Shown: one piece after another, positions 53,040 through 61,241 of the stretch
Layout: every line of letters starts with the position of its first letter
Position numbering within the stretch: the first letter of the stretch is position 1
Assembly: GCF_006717095.1 (NCBI RefSeq)
Contig: NZ_VFQE01000002.1
Span: forward strand, 310,001-374,000
DNA: 64,000 nt
Direction: 5' to 3'
From: Blastococcus colisei
GTDB taxonomy: Bacteria > Actinomycetota > Actinomycetes > Mycobacteriales > Geodermatophilaceae
Position numbers and translations under genes: made by a program
The notes under the pieces: generated by a model
Databases searched by the model: none
Seen by the model: the letters and a program-made list of their open reading frames with translations, nothing else
Told to the model about the DNA's origin: nothing

Positions 53040-53978
53040 ATGCGCGCACTGCGCCTCGTGGCGCTCTCCGCCGACGGGAAGAGCCTCGTGCTGGCCGTCG
53101 AGGGCGCCGACGGTGCCGAGGGCGAGCGGTTCGAGCTGCCCATCGACGACCGGGTGCGCGCCGCGGCCCGCGGGGACGCCCGCCGGCTGACCCAGATCGA
53201 CGTCGACGCCGGTGTGGAGCTGCCGCCCCGCGTCATCCAGGCACGCATCCGCGCCGGGGAGACCCCCGAGCAGGTGGCGGCGGCCTCCGGCACCCGCGTC
53301 GAGCGGATCATGCGATTCGCCCACCCGGTGATCCAGGAGCGGCAGCGCGTGGCCGAGCAGGCCCGCGAGGCCCGCGTCCGGCTCAGCGAGGGCTCCCCCG
53401 GCGGCGCCCTGCAGCAATTCATGACCGACCGGCTCCGGCTGATCGACTCCGACATCGACGCGGTCACGTGGGACGCCCACCGCACCGACGACGGCACCTG
53501 GCAGGTCACCGGCGCGTGGCGGGCCGGCGACAAGTCCGGCCTGACCCGCTGGACGTTCGACCTCCCTTCGCGCACCGTCACGCCCGCCGACGCGGCCACC
53601 ATGGACTTCGCCGAGGGCACCCGGCTCGTGCGCGTGGTCCCCGACGTCCCCGCCGGCATGGCCGCGACGGCTCCCCGCCCGCGCGCGGTGAGCGTCGTCC
53701 GGACCGACACCGAGCGCGCCGACGACGACCCGATCCACGACACCGTCACGCCCGACGTCCTGCCGTCCGATCTGGCCGCGCACGACGACGAGCTGGTGCG
53801 GGACGTGCACCCCGCCAGCGGCTCCCCCGCCGACGAGCGGAGCTTCGACGCCCTGCTCGACGAGGTGGCCGACCACGACACCGTCGTCCTGGGGCGCAGC
53901 GAGGGCGAGGACGAGGATCCCCGCGCTCGCATCCCCGCGTGGGAGGACATCGTCTTCGGGGTCCGCCGCCACCGCTGA
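53040..53978 (+). CDS. sepH: septation protein SepH
   Basis: A 312-residue SepH (DUF3071) protein. The N-terminal domain (MRALRLVALSADGKSLVLAVEG...FELPIDDRVRAAARGD) is followed by a helix-turn-helix-like segment (PPRVIQARIRAGETPEQVAAASGTRVERIMRFAHPVIQER). The acidic disordered C-terminus ends IPAWEDIVFGVRRHR, a conserved tail motif. In Streptomyces and mycobacteria SepH binds FtsZ and promotes Z-ring assembly. ATG 53040 follows AGGAGG by 7 nt. With Glp and SepX at the other end, the window carries three actinobacterial divisome proteins. Confidence 0.93.
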   Translation: MRALRLVALSADGKSLVLAVEGADGAEGERFELPIDDRVRAAARGDARRLTQIDVDAGVELPPRVIQARIRAGETPEQVAAASGTRVERIMRFAHPVIQERQRVAEQAREARVRLSEGSPGGALQQFMTDRLRLIDSDIDAVTWDAHRTDDGTWQVTGAWRAGDKSGLTRWTFDLPSRTVTPADAATMDFAEGTRLVRVVPDVPAGMAATAPRPRAVSVVRTDTERADDDPIHDTVTPDVLPSDLAAHDDELVRDVHPASGSPADERSFDALLDEVADHDTVVLGRSEGEDEDPRARIPAWEDIVFGVRRHR

Positions 53979-54026
53979 CCCCGCGGCGCCGGGAACACCC
54001 TCGCCCGCTGCGCAGTTGAACCAGGC

Positions 54027-54500
54027 ATGACAGCCTCGGTCTCCATGCCCACGGGCGGCGTCCAGGTCGGCTCCTACGACTCCTACGAGCAGGCGCAGGC
54101 CGCCGTCGACCACCTCTCGGACCAGAAGTTCGCCGTCGAGAACGTCACGATCATCGGGTCGGACCTGCGGATGATCGAGAAGGTGACCGGGCGCCTGACC
54201 CTGGGCCGGGCGGTCGCCGCGGGCGCCGCGGCCGGCGCCTGGTGGGGTCTGTTCGTCGGCCTGCTCCTCGGCATCTTCTCCCCGGACGGCAGCAGCTGGA
54301 TCGGCTCGGTGCTCGCCGGCCTGCTGATCGGCCTCGTGTTCGGCGCGATCTTCGGCGGGATTGGCTACGCCGCCACGCAGGGACGGCGCGACTTCACCAG
54401 CACGAGCAAGATCGTCGCCAGCCGCTACGACGTCATGTGCCAGCCGGCCCACGCCGAGGAGGCGCGCGCCCACCTGGCGCGGTTCTCCCTCCGCGGCTGA
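54027..54500 (+). CDS. general stress protein 17M-like (YflT-type) membrane protein
   Basis: A 157-residue protein: an N-terminal YflT/GSP17M-like domain (VGSYDSYEQAQAAVDHLSDQKFAVENVTIIGSDLR), a glycine-rich pair of membrane segments (about residues 60-85 and 92-115) and a C-terminal domain (ASRYDVMCQPAHAEEARAHLARF). The Bacillus relative is induced by general stress; the biochemical role is unknown. Stops 4 bp from a convergent methyltransferase gene. Confidence 0.88.
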   Translation: MTASVSMPTGGVQVGSYDSYEQAQAAVDHLSDQKFAVENVTIIGSDLRMIEKVTGRLTLGRAVAAGAAAGAWWGLFVGLLLGIFSPDGSSWIGSVLAGLLIGLVFGAIFGGIGYAATQGRRDFTSTSKIVASRYDVMCQPAHAEEARAHLARFSLRG

Positions 54501-54504
54501 GAGC

Positions 54505-55314
54505 TCAGCGCAGCATGGCGAAGGCGACCGCCGCCGCCGCGGCGACGCCCAGGGAGTCCACTCCCGTGCGCATCGGGATCCTGGCCCGCACGGTTGCCGC
54601 CTGCTGCGCCTCGGGGGTGAGCCCGGGGCCCTCCGCGCCGAGCAGCACCGCCGTGCGCGGATGGGCCGCCGGGTCGAGGTCGCCGAGATCGACGGCGTCC
54701 CGAGCCGGGGTCAGCGCCACCGTCGTGTAGCCGGCCTCGTGCAGCCGGTCCAGGCCGGTCGGCCACTCGGGCAGGACGGCGAACGGCAGCCCGAGCACGT
54801 GGCCCATCGAGACCCGGACCGACCTCCGGTAGAGCGGGTCGGCGCAGCGCGGGTCCAGCAGCAACCCGTCGACGCCCAGCGCGACCGCCGACCGCGCGAT
54901 CGATCCCAGGTTCTCCGCGTCGTTGAGCGCCTCGAGGACGGCGAGCCGGCGGGGCGCCGCCGGGTCCGGCCCGGCCAGCAGGTCGCCGAGGTCCGCGGGC
55001 GGACGGCGGTCCGCCGACGCCACCACCCCACGGGTCAGCCGGAAGCCGATGACCTCCGACAGCACCCACTTGTCCGCCTCGTAGGCCGGGATGCCCTCCG
55101 GCAGGTCGAGCGCGGCCACCCGCCCCGGCACCCCGAAGACCGCCCGCACCCGGTACGGCGAGGCGAGCAGCCGCTCGACGGCAGGAACGCCCTCGACGAT
55201 GACCGGGCCGAGCGCGCCGCGTGGCGTGCCGGCCGGCCGGTCGCCGGCCTTGAGGTCGCGGAAGTCGGCCACCCGGTCGTCGCGCGGATCGGTGATGACG
55301 ACGGGGGCGGGCAC
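54505..55314 (-). CDS. TrmH/SpoU-family RNA 2'-O-methyltransferase
   Basis: A 269-residue SPOUT methyltransferase. After an N-terminal substrate-binding region (VIVEGVPAVERLLASPYRVRAVFG), the knot domain has LNDAENLGSIARSAVALGVDGLLLDPRCADPLYRRSVRVSMG, LLGAEGPGL and VDSLGVAAAAAVAF, the three SpoU motifs. It methylates ribose in tRNA or rRNA with SAM; the site is unknown. It lies near sepH and serC as a SpoU gene does in M. tuberculosis. Confidence 0.92.
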   Translation of the reverse strand: MPAPVVITDPRDDRVADFRDLKAGDRPAGTPRGALGPVIVEGVPAVERLLASPYRVRAVFGVPGRVAALDLPEGIPAYEADKWVLSEVIGFRLTRGVVASADRRPPADLGDLLAGPDPAAPRRLAVLEALNDAENLGSIARSAVALGVDGLLLDPRCADPLYRRSVRVSMGHVLGLPFAVLPEWPTGLDRLHEAGYTTVALTPARDAVDLGDLDPAAHPRTAVLLGAEGPGLTPEAQQAATVRARIPMRTGVDSLGVAAAAAVAFAMLR

Positions 55315-55342
55315 GCCGCCGATTCTGCCCGCCCGCTGCCGC

Positions 55343-55423
55343 GGTGATCAGGTCACCTGATCACCAGGGGTCCTCCCTCGCGGTCGACCGTGAGGAAGGA
55401 CCCCGAACGGTCAGGTGACCTGA
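55343..55423. repeat. paired palindromic repeat, copy 2 (A-B-A)
   Basis: Hairpin A is GGTGATCAGGT with its exact complement (55343-55353 and 55355-55365, one-base centre). Hairpin B is a 17-bp stem with two imperfect pairs (55367-55383 and 55388-55404, TCGA loop). A second shorter A follows, TCAGGT / ACCTGA (55411-55416 and 55418-55423). It lies between divergent trmH and ABC-exporter genes, so it is not acting simply as a terminator here. Confidence 0.85.
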
Positions 55424-55450
55424 TCATCGACACGGGGACCAAGGACTCCG

Positions 55451-55503
55451 TTGACGCCGCTCCAACAACTCATCTAGCGTTGAGTTCATCAGCCGTTGAG
55501 TTC
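55451..55503 (+). promoter_or_regulatory. promoter and TetR-operator candidate of ABC exporter operon
   Basis: TTGACG (55451-55456) and CTAGCG/TAGCGT (about 55474-55480) are spaced like -35 and -10 elements. AACTCA-N8-TGAGTT (55467-55472 and 55481-55486) overlaps the -10. The 10-mer CGTTGAGTTC occurs twice (55478-55487 and 55494-55503). The operon's third gene is a TetR regulator, so autorepression through these repeats is likely. Confidence 0.55.
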
Positions 55504-55515
55504 CTGGAGGCCGGC

Positions 55516-56235
55516 ATGGACGCCGTCACCGTCACCGATCTCGGCGTCGACCGGGGGCGCAGGCGCGTCCTGCCCGGTCTCTCGTTCGCCGTCCCGGCCG
55601 GGCAGGTCACCGGTCTGCTCGGGCCCAGCGGCAGCGGGAAGACGACGCTCATGCGCGCGCTCGTCGGGGTCCAGCAGGTGCGCTCCGGTCAGGTCACCGT
55701 GCTCGGGGAACCGGCCGGTTCCCCGGGGTTGCGCGCCCGGGTCGGCTACGTCACGCAGGCACCGAGCGTCTACGACGACCTCACCGTGCGGGAGAACGCC
55801 CGCTACTTCGCCTCGCTGTACGGGATGAGCGCCCGGGAGGCCGACGCCGCGATCGCCGACGTCGGTCTCGCGGACGCCGCGGGCCAGCTCGTCGCTGATC
55901 TGTCCGGCGGCCAGCGGGGTCGCGCTTCCCTGGCCTGCGCCCTGGTGGGCAGCCCGGAGGTGCTCGTCCTCGACGAGCCGACCGTCGGTCTCGACCCGGT
56001 GCTGCGCGTCGAGCTGTGGGAAAGGTTCCACGCCCTGGCGGCTGCCGGGACGACGCTGATCGTGTCCAGCCACGTGATGGACGAGGCCGGCCGCTGCGAC
56101 CGGCTGCTGCTGCTCCGCGCCGGCGAGCTCATCGCCGACTCCACGCCGGCGCAGCTGCGCGCCGACGGCCGCTCCGAGGACCTCGAAGAGGCGTTCCTCA
56201 ACGTCGTCCGCGCCCGTGAGGAGGTGGCGGCGTGA
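55516..56235 (+). CDS. ABC exporter ATP-binding subunit
   Basis: A 239-residue ATPase with Walker A GPSGSGKTT (near residue 36-44), signature LSGGQRGR, Walker B VLVLDEPTVGLDP and switch His in SSHVMDEAGRC. It resembles the drug/multidrug (DrrA/YhfH-like) exporters. ATG 55516 follows GGAGG by 5 nt. Coupled by GTGA overlap to its permease. First gene of an ATPase-permease-TetR operon. Confidence 0.93.
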   Translation: MDAVTVTDLGVDRGRRRVLPGLSFAVPAGQVTGLLGPSGSGKTTLMRALVGVQQVRSGQVTVLGEPAGSPGLRARVGYVTQAPSVYDDLTVRENARYFASLYGMSAREADAAIADVGLADAAGQLVADLSGGQRGRASLACALVGSPEVLVLDEPTVGLDPVLRVELWERFHALAAAGTTLIVSSHVMDEAGRCDRLLLLRAGELIADSTPAQLRADGRSEDLEEAFLNVVRAREEVAA

Positions 56236-57023
56236 CCGCGACCCTGAGCCGCCCGGCTCCGGCACACCTGAGCCCTCGGCTCACCGCCGCGACCGCCGGC
56301 CGGGTCCTCCGCCAGCTGCGGCACGACCACCGGACCATCGCGATGATGCTGGTGCTGCCCAGCCTGCTGCTGGGCCTGCTCTACCTGCTCTGGAAGGACG
56401 TGCCCATGATGCCGGGACAACCCGGCGTCTTCGACCGGGTCGGCCTGACGATGCTCGGGATCTTCCCGTTCGTGGTGATGTTCCTGGTGACGAGCATCGC
56501 GATGCTGCGCGAGCGCACGTCCGGCACCCTCGAGCGGCTGCTGACCACTCCCCTCGCCCGGCTCGACCTGCTGCTCGGGTACGGCCTCGCGTTCGGGCTG
56601 GCGGCGGCCCTGCAGGCGGTGGTCACGGTGACCGTGGCGACGACGGTCTACGACCTGGAGGTGACCGGTTCGGTCTGGCTGGTCGTCCTCATCGCCGTCG
56701 TCGACGCGGTGCTGGGCGTCGCCCTCGGGTTGCTGGCCAGCGCCTTCGCCCGCAGCGAGTTCCAGGCGGTGCAGTTCATGCCGGTGATCGTGCTGCCGCA
56801 GTTCTTCCTCTGCGGCCTGCTCGTGCCGCGCGAGCAGATGGCGGGCTGGCTGCAGGCGATCAGCGACGTCCTCCCCCTCACCTACGCGGTCGAGGCGCTG
56901 CAGGAGGTCGGACGGTCGTCCGAGGCCACCGGCAGGATGTGGGTGGACGTCGGGATCGTGGCCGGCGCCGCCCTGGTCGCCCTCGCCCTGGCGGCGGCGA
57001 CCCTGCGGAGGAGGACCAGCTGA
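56232..57023 (+). CDS. ABC-2 type exporter permease
   Basis: A 263-residue permease with six membrane segments; RERTSGTLERLLTTPLARLDLLLGY is the conserved cytoplasmic loop of ABC-2 exporters, and LPLTYAVEALQEV the late conserved motif. It pairs with the ATPase before it. Substrate unknown; efflux of a hydrophobic toxin is typical for this arrangement with a TetR gene. Confidence 0.92.
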   Translation: MTATLSRPAPAHLSPRLTAATAGRVLRQLRHDHRTIAMMLVLPSLLLGLLYLLWKDVPMMPGQPGVFDRVGLTMLGIFPFVVMFLVTSIAMLRERTSGTLERLLTTPLARLDLLLGYGLAFGLAAALQAVVTVTVATTVYDLEVTGSVWLVVLIAVVDAVLGVALGLLASAFARSEFQAVQFMPVIVLPQFFLCGLLVPREQMAGWLQAISDVLPLTYAVEALQEVGRSSEATGRMWVDVGIVAGAALVALALAAATLRRRTS

Positions 57024-57643
57024 GCGGAGCAGGACCCGCACGACGGTCGGGACGGCGCCCCGGGAACCCCGACACCCGGGACGCCGTCCTCGCCGCTGCC
57101 CGGGAGGCGTTCGCCGAGCGCGGCTTCGACGGCGCCACCATCCGCGGGATCGCCTCCGCCGCGGGCGTCGACCCGGCCCTGGTCCACCACTACTTCGGCA
57201 GCAAGGACAAGTTGTTCCTCGCCGCGATCGAGGCGCCGGCCAACCCTGCGGAGCTGCTGCCGGAGGTGCTGGCGGGAGGCCGGGAGAACCTGGGCGAGAA
57301 CATCGTCCGGCTGCTCGTGCGCGTCTGGGACGGACCGATGCGGCCCGCCGCACTCGCGCTGGTCCGGTCCGCCGTGGGCAACGAGTGGACCGCGAAACTG
57401 CTGCGCGAGTTCCTCGTGTCCCAGATCCTGCGGCGCGTGGTCGGCACGCTGGGGCTTCCCACCGCCGAACGCGAGGCACGCGGCGCGCTGGCCGCGTCCC
57501 AGCTGATCGGCCTCGTCATGGCCCGCTACGTGCTCAAGGTCGAACCGCTCGCCTCCGCGTCACCGGAGTCGATCGTCGCGGCCATCGGCCCGACCGTGCA
57601 GCGCTACCTGACCGGCGAGGTGCAACTGCCGAAGCGGCCCTGA
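57020..57643 (+). CDS. TetR-family regulator of the ABC exporter
   Basis: A 207-residue TetR protein. The HTH region reads TRDAVLAAAREAFAERGFDGATIRGIASAAGVDPALVHHYFGSKDKLFLAAI (about residues 19-70), followed by a helical ligand domain (TetR_C, AcrR-like) ending LTGEVQLPKRP. No ATG, GTG or TTG lies suitably placed. A CTG at 57020 overlaps the permease stop (CTGA) and has GGAGGAGG 5 nt upstream, so it is the likely start. Probably an autorepressor released by the exporter's substrate. Confidence 0.85.
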   Translation: MSGAGPARRSGRRPGNPDTRDAVLAAAREAFAERGFDGATIRGIASAAGVDPALVHHYFGSKDKLFLAAIEAPANPAELLPEVLAGGRENLGENIVRLLVRVWDGPMRPAALALVRSAVGNEWTAKLLREFLVSQILRRVVGTLGLPTAEREARGALAASQLIGLVMARYVLKVEPLASASPESIVAAIGPTVQRYLTGEVQLPKRP

Positions 57644-57647
57644 CGCC

Positions 57648-57700
57648 GTCCTCCCTCGCCGTAGCTGGTCCTCCCTCGCCGTCGACGCTGAGGGAGGACC
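57648..57700. repeat. paired palindromic repeat, copy 3, left part (B)
   Basis: Hairpin B (GGTCCTCCCTC at 57667-57677 with its complement at 57690-57700, 12-nt loop) is preceded by a half copy (GTCCTCCCTCGCCGT from 57648). The A hairpin that should follow is interrupted by the IS element, and its other part is at 59316-59336. Confidence 0.82.
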
Positions 57701-57710
57701 CTCGACGATC

Positions 57711-59315
57711 GAGCCTGTCGCACAAAGCGCGCCTGATTGATGATCATCCTGGGCGGCGGGAGACTGGGGTATGCCGCAGAACTTCATCCGCGGGGATGTC
57801 GATCAGGGGTTCCTGCTGCCGCCGGATGTGCGGGATTGGCTGCCCGACGGGGAGCTGGCCTGGACGGTCAAGGATGCGGTGGACTCGTTCGACCTGTCGG
57901 GGTTCAAGCGCTCGTATCGGGCCAACGGGCAGGGCGCGGCGGCGTTCGACCCGGCGCTGATGGTGGCGGTGCTGCTGTACGCGCACGCGGTCGGGGTGCG
58001 CTCGTCGCGGGCGATCGAGCGGCACTGTGTCCGCGATGTGGCGTTCCGGGTGCTGGCCGGCAATCGGGTGCCCGATCACGCCACGATCGCCCGGTTCGTC
58101 ACGCGTCACCGCCAGCCGCTGCAGGAGCTGTTCGCGCAGGTGCTGCGGGTGTGTCACGAGGCCGGGATGGTGCGGCTGGGCGTGATCGCGGTGGACGGGA
58201 CGAAGATCGCCGCGAACGCCTCCTGGTCGAAGAACCACACCTCGGCGTCGCTGGCCCACCAGGTCGCCGAGGAGCAGGCCCGCTACGACCAGCTGGCCGC
58301 CGAGCTGCTCGACGAACAGACGCGCATCGACGCGGCCGAGGACGCCGAACACGGCGACGACCGCGGGGATGAGCTGCCACCGCCGCTGCGCCGGCGGGCC
58401 GAGCGGTTGGCTCGACTGAAGGAGGCCAAGCAGCGCCTGGACGACGAGCAGGCCGCGGCCGTGGCCGAGCAGGAGGTGAGGAAGGCCGAGTGGCAGCGCC
58501 GCAAGGACGCCGGCACCCGCCGCGGCGCCCAACCGGGCGAGCATCCACCGGGCCGCAATCCGGACAAGGACAAGCCGCCGCGGGCCAACGCCACCGATCC
58601 GGACTCGCGGACGATGCGGGGCGGGCGGGGGCTGGTGCAGGGCTACAACGCCCAGGCCGCGGTCACCGAAGACCAGCTCATCGTCGGCCAGACGCTGACC
58701 CAGGCGGCCACCGACGCCCATCAGCTGTTTCCCGTCCTCGATGACGCCGCCGAGCAGCTGAACCAGGCCGGCATCGAGGAGACGCCCGACACCTGGGTCG
58801 CCGACGCCGGCTACGCCAACGAGGAGACCTTCACCGAGGCCGAGACCCGCGGCCTGCGCCTGCTGGCCCCGATGATCAGCGACGAACGCCGCGCCGCCGG
58901 CGAGGACCCCGCCGGGGACAAACCGCTGACCTCCCGCCCGGCCACCGCCCGCGCCCAGGACAGGCTGCGCACCCCCGAAGGCACGGAGAAATACGCCCTC
59001 CGAGGACGCACGGTCGAACCGGTCTTCGGCCAGATCAAAGACCGGCAGGGACTACGCCAGCTCCTCCGCCGCGGCCTGCAGAACGCCAAGACCGAGTGGT
59101 CGCTGGCCTGCACCGTGCACAACCTGCGCAAGATCCACGCCCACCGGCTGGCCACCGCCTGATCCGGGGGCGGCCGGCACCGCCGACAGCGCTGACCGGG
59201 CCACTATCCCCGCTCCCGACCACCATCAACCGGCGCCCGCCCCCCGACTCACAGCGCAACATCACCCAGCGATGCACCGCGGCGGCTCATCCGCCACCGT
59301 TCGCGCGACAGGCTC
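57711..59315 (+). mobile_element. IS1182-family insertion sequence
   Basis: A 1605-bp element bounded by 11-bp perfect terminal inverted repeats, GAGCCTGTCGC (57711-57721) and its complement (59305-59315), with further partial matches inward. GATC at 57707-57710 and 59316-59319 is the target duplication. One full-length transposase gene fills it. Deleting the element and one GATC rejoins a perfect palindrome with 12-bp arms (CGACGATCAGGT / ACCTGATCGTCG), so the insertion is recent and lies within a hairpin-A repeat. Confidence 0.92.
57771..59162 (+). CDS. IS1182-family transposase
   Basis: A 463-residue DDE transposase. The N-terminal DUF772-like region (MPQNFIRGDVDQGFLLPPDVRDWLP...FDPALMVAVLLYAHAVGVRSSRAIERHC) is followed by the first catalytic segment (GVIAVDGTKIAANAS), a charged coiled-coil-like insert (about residues 165-260), a second Asp in VADAGYANEETF and the C-terminal Glu region TVEPVFGQIKDRQGLRQLLRRG. 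The frame is intact from ATG 57771 to the stop, so the element may be active. Confidence 0.95.
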   Translation: MPQNFIRGDVDQGFLLPPDVRDWLPDGELAWTVKDAVDSFDLSGFKRSYRANGQGAAAFDPALMVAVLLYAHAVGVRSSRAIERHCVRDVAFRVLAGNRVPDHATIARFVTRHRQPLQELFAQVLRVCHEAGMVRLGVIAVDGTKIAANASWSKNHTSASLAHQVAEEQARYDQLAAELLDEQTRIDAAEDAEHGDDRGDELPPPLRRRAERLARLKEAKQRLDDEQAAAVAEQEVRKAEWQRRKDAGTRRGAQPGEHPPGRNPDKDKPPRANATDPDSRTMRGGRGLVQGYNAQAAVTEDQLIVGQTLTQAATDAHQLFPVLDDAAEQLNQAGIEETPDTWVADAGYANEETFTEAETRGLRLLAPMISDERRAAGEDPAGDKPLTSRPATARAQDRLRTPEGTEKYALRGRTVEPVFGQIKDRQGLRQLLRRGLQNAKTEWSLACTVHNLRKIHAHRLATA

Positions 59316-59336
59316 GATCAGGTCACCTGATCGTCG
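59316..59336. repeat. paired palindromic repeat, copy 3, right part (A, split by IS)
   Basis: GATCAGGT-C-ACCTGATC followed by GTCG. Together with CGACGATC at 57703-57710 it forms the original palindrome before the IS arrived. The remaining hairpin A here still has a complete stem because the duplicated GATC restores its left arm. Confidence 0.85.
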
Positions 59337-59350
59337 GGGAGGGGGACGAG

Positions 59351-60172
59351 TCAGCGGGGGGCGCGGGCGAGTTGGCGGCTCTGCGCGACCAGGCGGCCGG
59401 TGGAGTCCCAGATCCGGTAGTCCTCGTCCACCCACCCGCCGGAGATCTCGCTGGAGCGGGCCTCGACCAGGCACCAGCCGGGCGCCGGCAGTGCCCGCAC
59501 GAGCACCTGCAGTTGCACCGTCGGCGCCCAGCCCGGATTGCCCATCGCGAAGCTGGTGGGCGGCAGCGCGTCGGCGAAGGTCAGCAGCGCCAGCGGGTCG
59601 GGCTCGCGGCCGTCGGCGAACCGCATCCACGCCCGCAGCACCGGCTCCCCCGAGGGCCGACCGAACGCCCAGCCCGCGGTGGCGATGTCGAGGCGGGTGT
59701 CCACCCGCAGGGAGAGCCCCGGCACCTGCACCCCGGGCGGCGCCAGGTCGCGGTGCTCGGCGACCGAGAAGCACTCCTCCACGGATGGGACGTCGGGCAT
59801 CGGGTGGCTGTACTCCGACGGCGTGGAGCCCAGGGTCGCCGTCGTCGCCTGGACGGTCAGCGCCGGGCCGCCGGTGTCGGACAGCGTGACCAGCGAGTGG
59901 GCCAGCGTGCGCCCGGCCGGTCCGGGCACGACGGTGAGGGCAACCGGGCCGGCGGCCGGCGCGCGCAGGTAGCTGGCCGACACGGCCACCGGGTGCGGGT
60001 GCGGGCTCTCCAGCACCGCGGCCCGCGCGACGACCGACAGCAGGTAGCCACCGTTGAGGATGCCGCCGCCGACGTCCCATCCGGGGTCGAGGTCGGCGAC
60101 CAGGCCTCCGCCCTCGGCCCGCCGGACGGCGGTGGCGGCGTCGAATGCGGTGGTCTGATCGTCCTGCGGCAC
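59351..60172 (-). CDS. acyl-CoA thioesterase-like (double hotdog) protein
   Basis: A 273-residue protein with two hotdog repeats in the TesB/thioesterase-like superfamily: TTAFDAATAVRR...LDPGWDVGGGILNGGYLLSVVARAA at the N-terminus and a second repeat ending GGWVDEDYRIWDSTGRLVAQSRQLA. It probably hydrolyses acyl-CoA; chain length unknown. The start is uncertain. GTG 60172 fits the family N-terminus, while an ATG at 60202 would overlap the divergent reductase's own ATG by two bases. Confidence 0.85.
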   Translation of the reverse strand: MPQDDQTTAFDAATAVRRAEGGGLVADLDPGWDVGGGILNGGYLLSVVARAAVLESPHPHPVAVSASYLRAPAAGPVALTVVPGPAGRTLAHSLVTLSDTGGPALTVQATTATLGSTPSEYSHPMPDVPSVEECFSVAEHRDLAPPGVQVPGLSLRVDTRLDIATAGWAFGRPSGEPVLRAWMRFADGREPDPLALLTFADALPPTSFAMGNPGWAPTVQLQVLVRALPAPGWCLVEARSSEISGGWVDEDYRIWDSTGRLVAQSRQLARAPR

Positions 60173-60200
60173 GGCGATCAGGGTGCCAGGGTGGTGTTCC

Positions 60201-61169
60201 ATGAAGTACACGCACCTCGGCCGCAGCGGCCTGACGGTCTCGCGCCTCTGCCTGGGCACCATGAACTTCGGCTGGAAGACCGAGGAGCCCGACTCGCACG
60301 CGATCATGGACCGGGCGCACGCCGAGGGGATCAACTTCCTCGACACCGCGAACGTCTACGGCTTCGACGCCGGCAAGGGCCGCACCGAGGAGGTGCTGGG
60401 CAGCTGGTTCGCCCAGGGCGGGGAGCGCCGGGAGAAGACGGTGCTGGCCACCAAGGTCTACGGCTCGATGACCGACTGGCCGAACGACACCTTCCTCTCG
60501 GCCCGGAACATCGTGCGCGCCTGCGAGGGCTCGCTGCGCCGCATGCGCACCGACTGGATCGACCTCTACCAGTTCCACCACGTCGACCTGAGGACGCCGT
60601 GGGAGGAGATCTGGCAGGCGTGCGAGACGCTCGTCGCCCAGGGCAAGGTCCTCTACGTCGGGTCCTCCAACCACGCCGCCTGGCAGATCGCCGCCGCCAA
60701 CGAGGCCGCCGCCCGCCGCTCCTCCCAGGGCCTGGTCAGCGAGCAGTCGCACTACAACCTGCTGACCCGGCACGTGGAGCTCGAAGTGCTCCCCGCAGCG
60801 ACGCACTACGGCGTCGGCATTCTCCCGTGGAGCCCGCTGGCCGGCGGTCTGCTGGCCGGCGTCCTGGAGAAGACCGAGGGCGGACGACGCAACGAGCAGC
60901 GCAACCAGGAGCGGATCGAGAAGCATCGGCCGGCGCTCGAGCAGTACGAGGCCTTCTGTCGCGAGCTCGGGCAGGCGCCCGCCGACGTCGGTCTGGCCTG
61001 GCTGCTGCACCAGCCGGCGGTGACCGCGCCCATCGTCGGCCCACGCACCATGGCGCAGTTCGAGGGGTCGCTGGCCGCGTTGGGGGTGACGCTGGACGAC
61101 GCCGCCCTGGACCGGCTCGACGAGATCTTCCCCGGCTACGAGGCCGCGCCCATGGAGTACGCCTGGTGA
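60201..61169 (+). CDS. aldo/keto reductase
   Basis: A 322-residue NADPH-dependent TIM-barrel reductase: MKYTHLGRSGLTVSRLCLGTMNFG, NFLDTANVYG (catalytic Asp and Tyr), ATKVYG (Lys) and YQFHHVD (His). The C-terminal AWLLHQPAVTAPIVGPRTMAQFEGSL is the cofactor-binding segment. It belongs to the general stress/AKR11-like branch; substrate unknown. The ATG at 60201 follows AGGGTGG. Divergent from the thioesterase with essentially no spacer. Confidence 0.93.
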   Translation: MKYTHLGRSGLTVSRLCLGTMNFGWKTEEPDSHAIMDRAHAEGINFLDTANVYGFDAGKGRTEEVLGSWFAQGGERREKTVLATKVYGSMTDWPNDTFLSARNIVRACEGSLRRMRTDWIDLYQFHHVDLRTPWEEIWQACETLVAQGKVLYVGSSNHAAWQIAAANEAAARRSSQGLVSEQSHYNLLTRHVELEVLPAATHYGVGILPWSPLAGGLLAGVLEKTEGGRRNEQRNQERIEKHRPALEQYEAFCRELGQAPADVGLAWLLHQPAVTAPIVGPRTMAQFEGSLAALGVTLDDAALDRLDEIFPGYEAAPMEYAW

Positions 61170-61182
61170 CTCCACCTGCCGA

Positions 61183-61241
61183 GGCATAGGTACCTATACG
61201 TGCATCTCCGGCACCAAAGCGCATGTAAAGGTACCTATGCC
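61183..61241. terminator. long A/T-rich hairpin between convergent genes
   Basis: GGCATAGGTACCT (61183-61195) pairs exactly with AGGTACCTATGCC (61229-61241). After one A-A mismatch the stem continues for seven pairs (one G-T) to a 17-nt loop. Each arm contains the palindrome AGGTACCT. The right arm includes the stop codon of the RNA-ligase-like gene. A bidirectional terminator is the simplest role, but its composition is unlike the surroundings. Confidence 0.6.
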
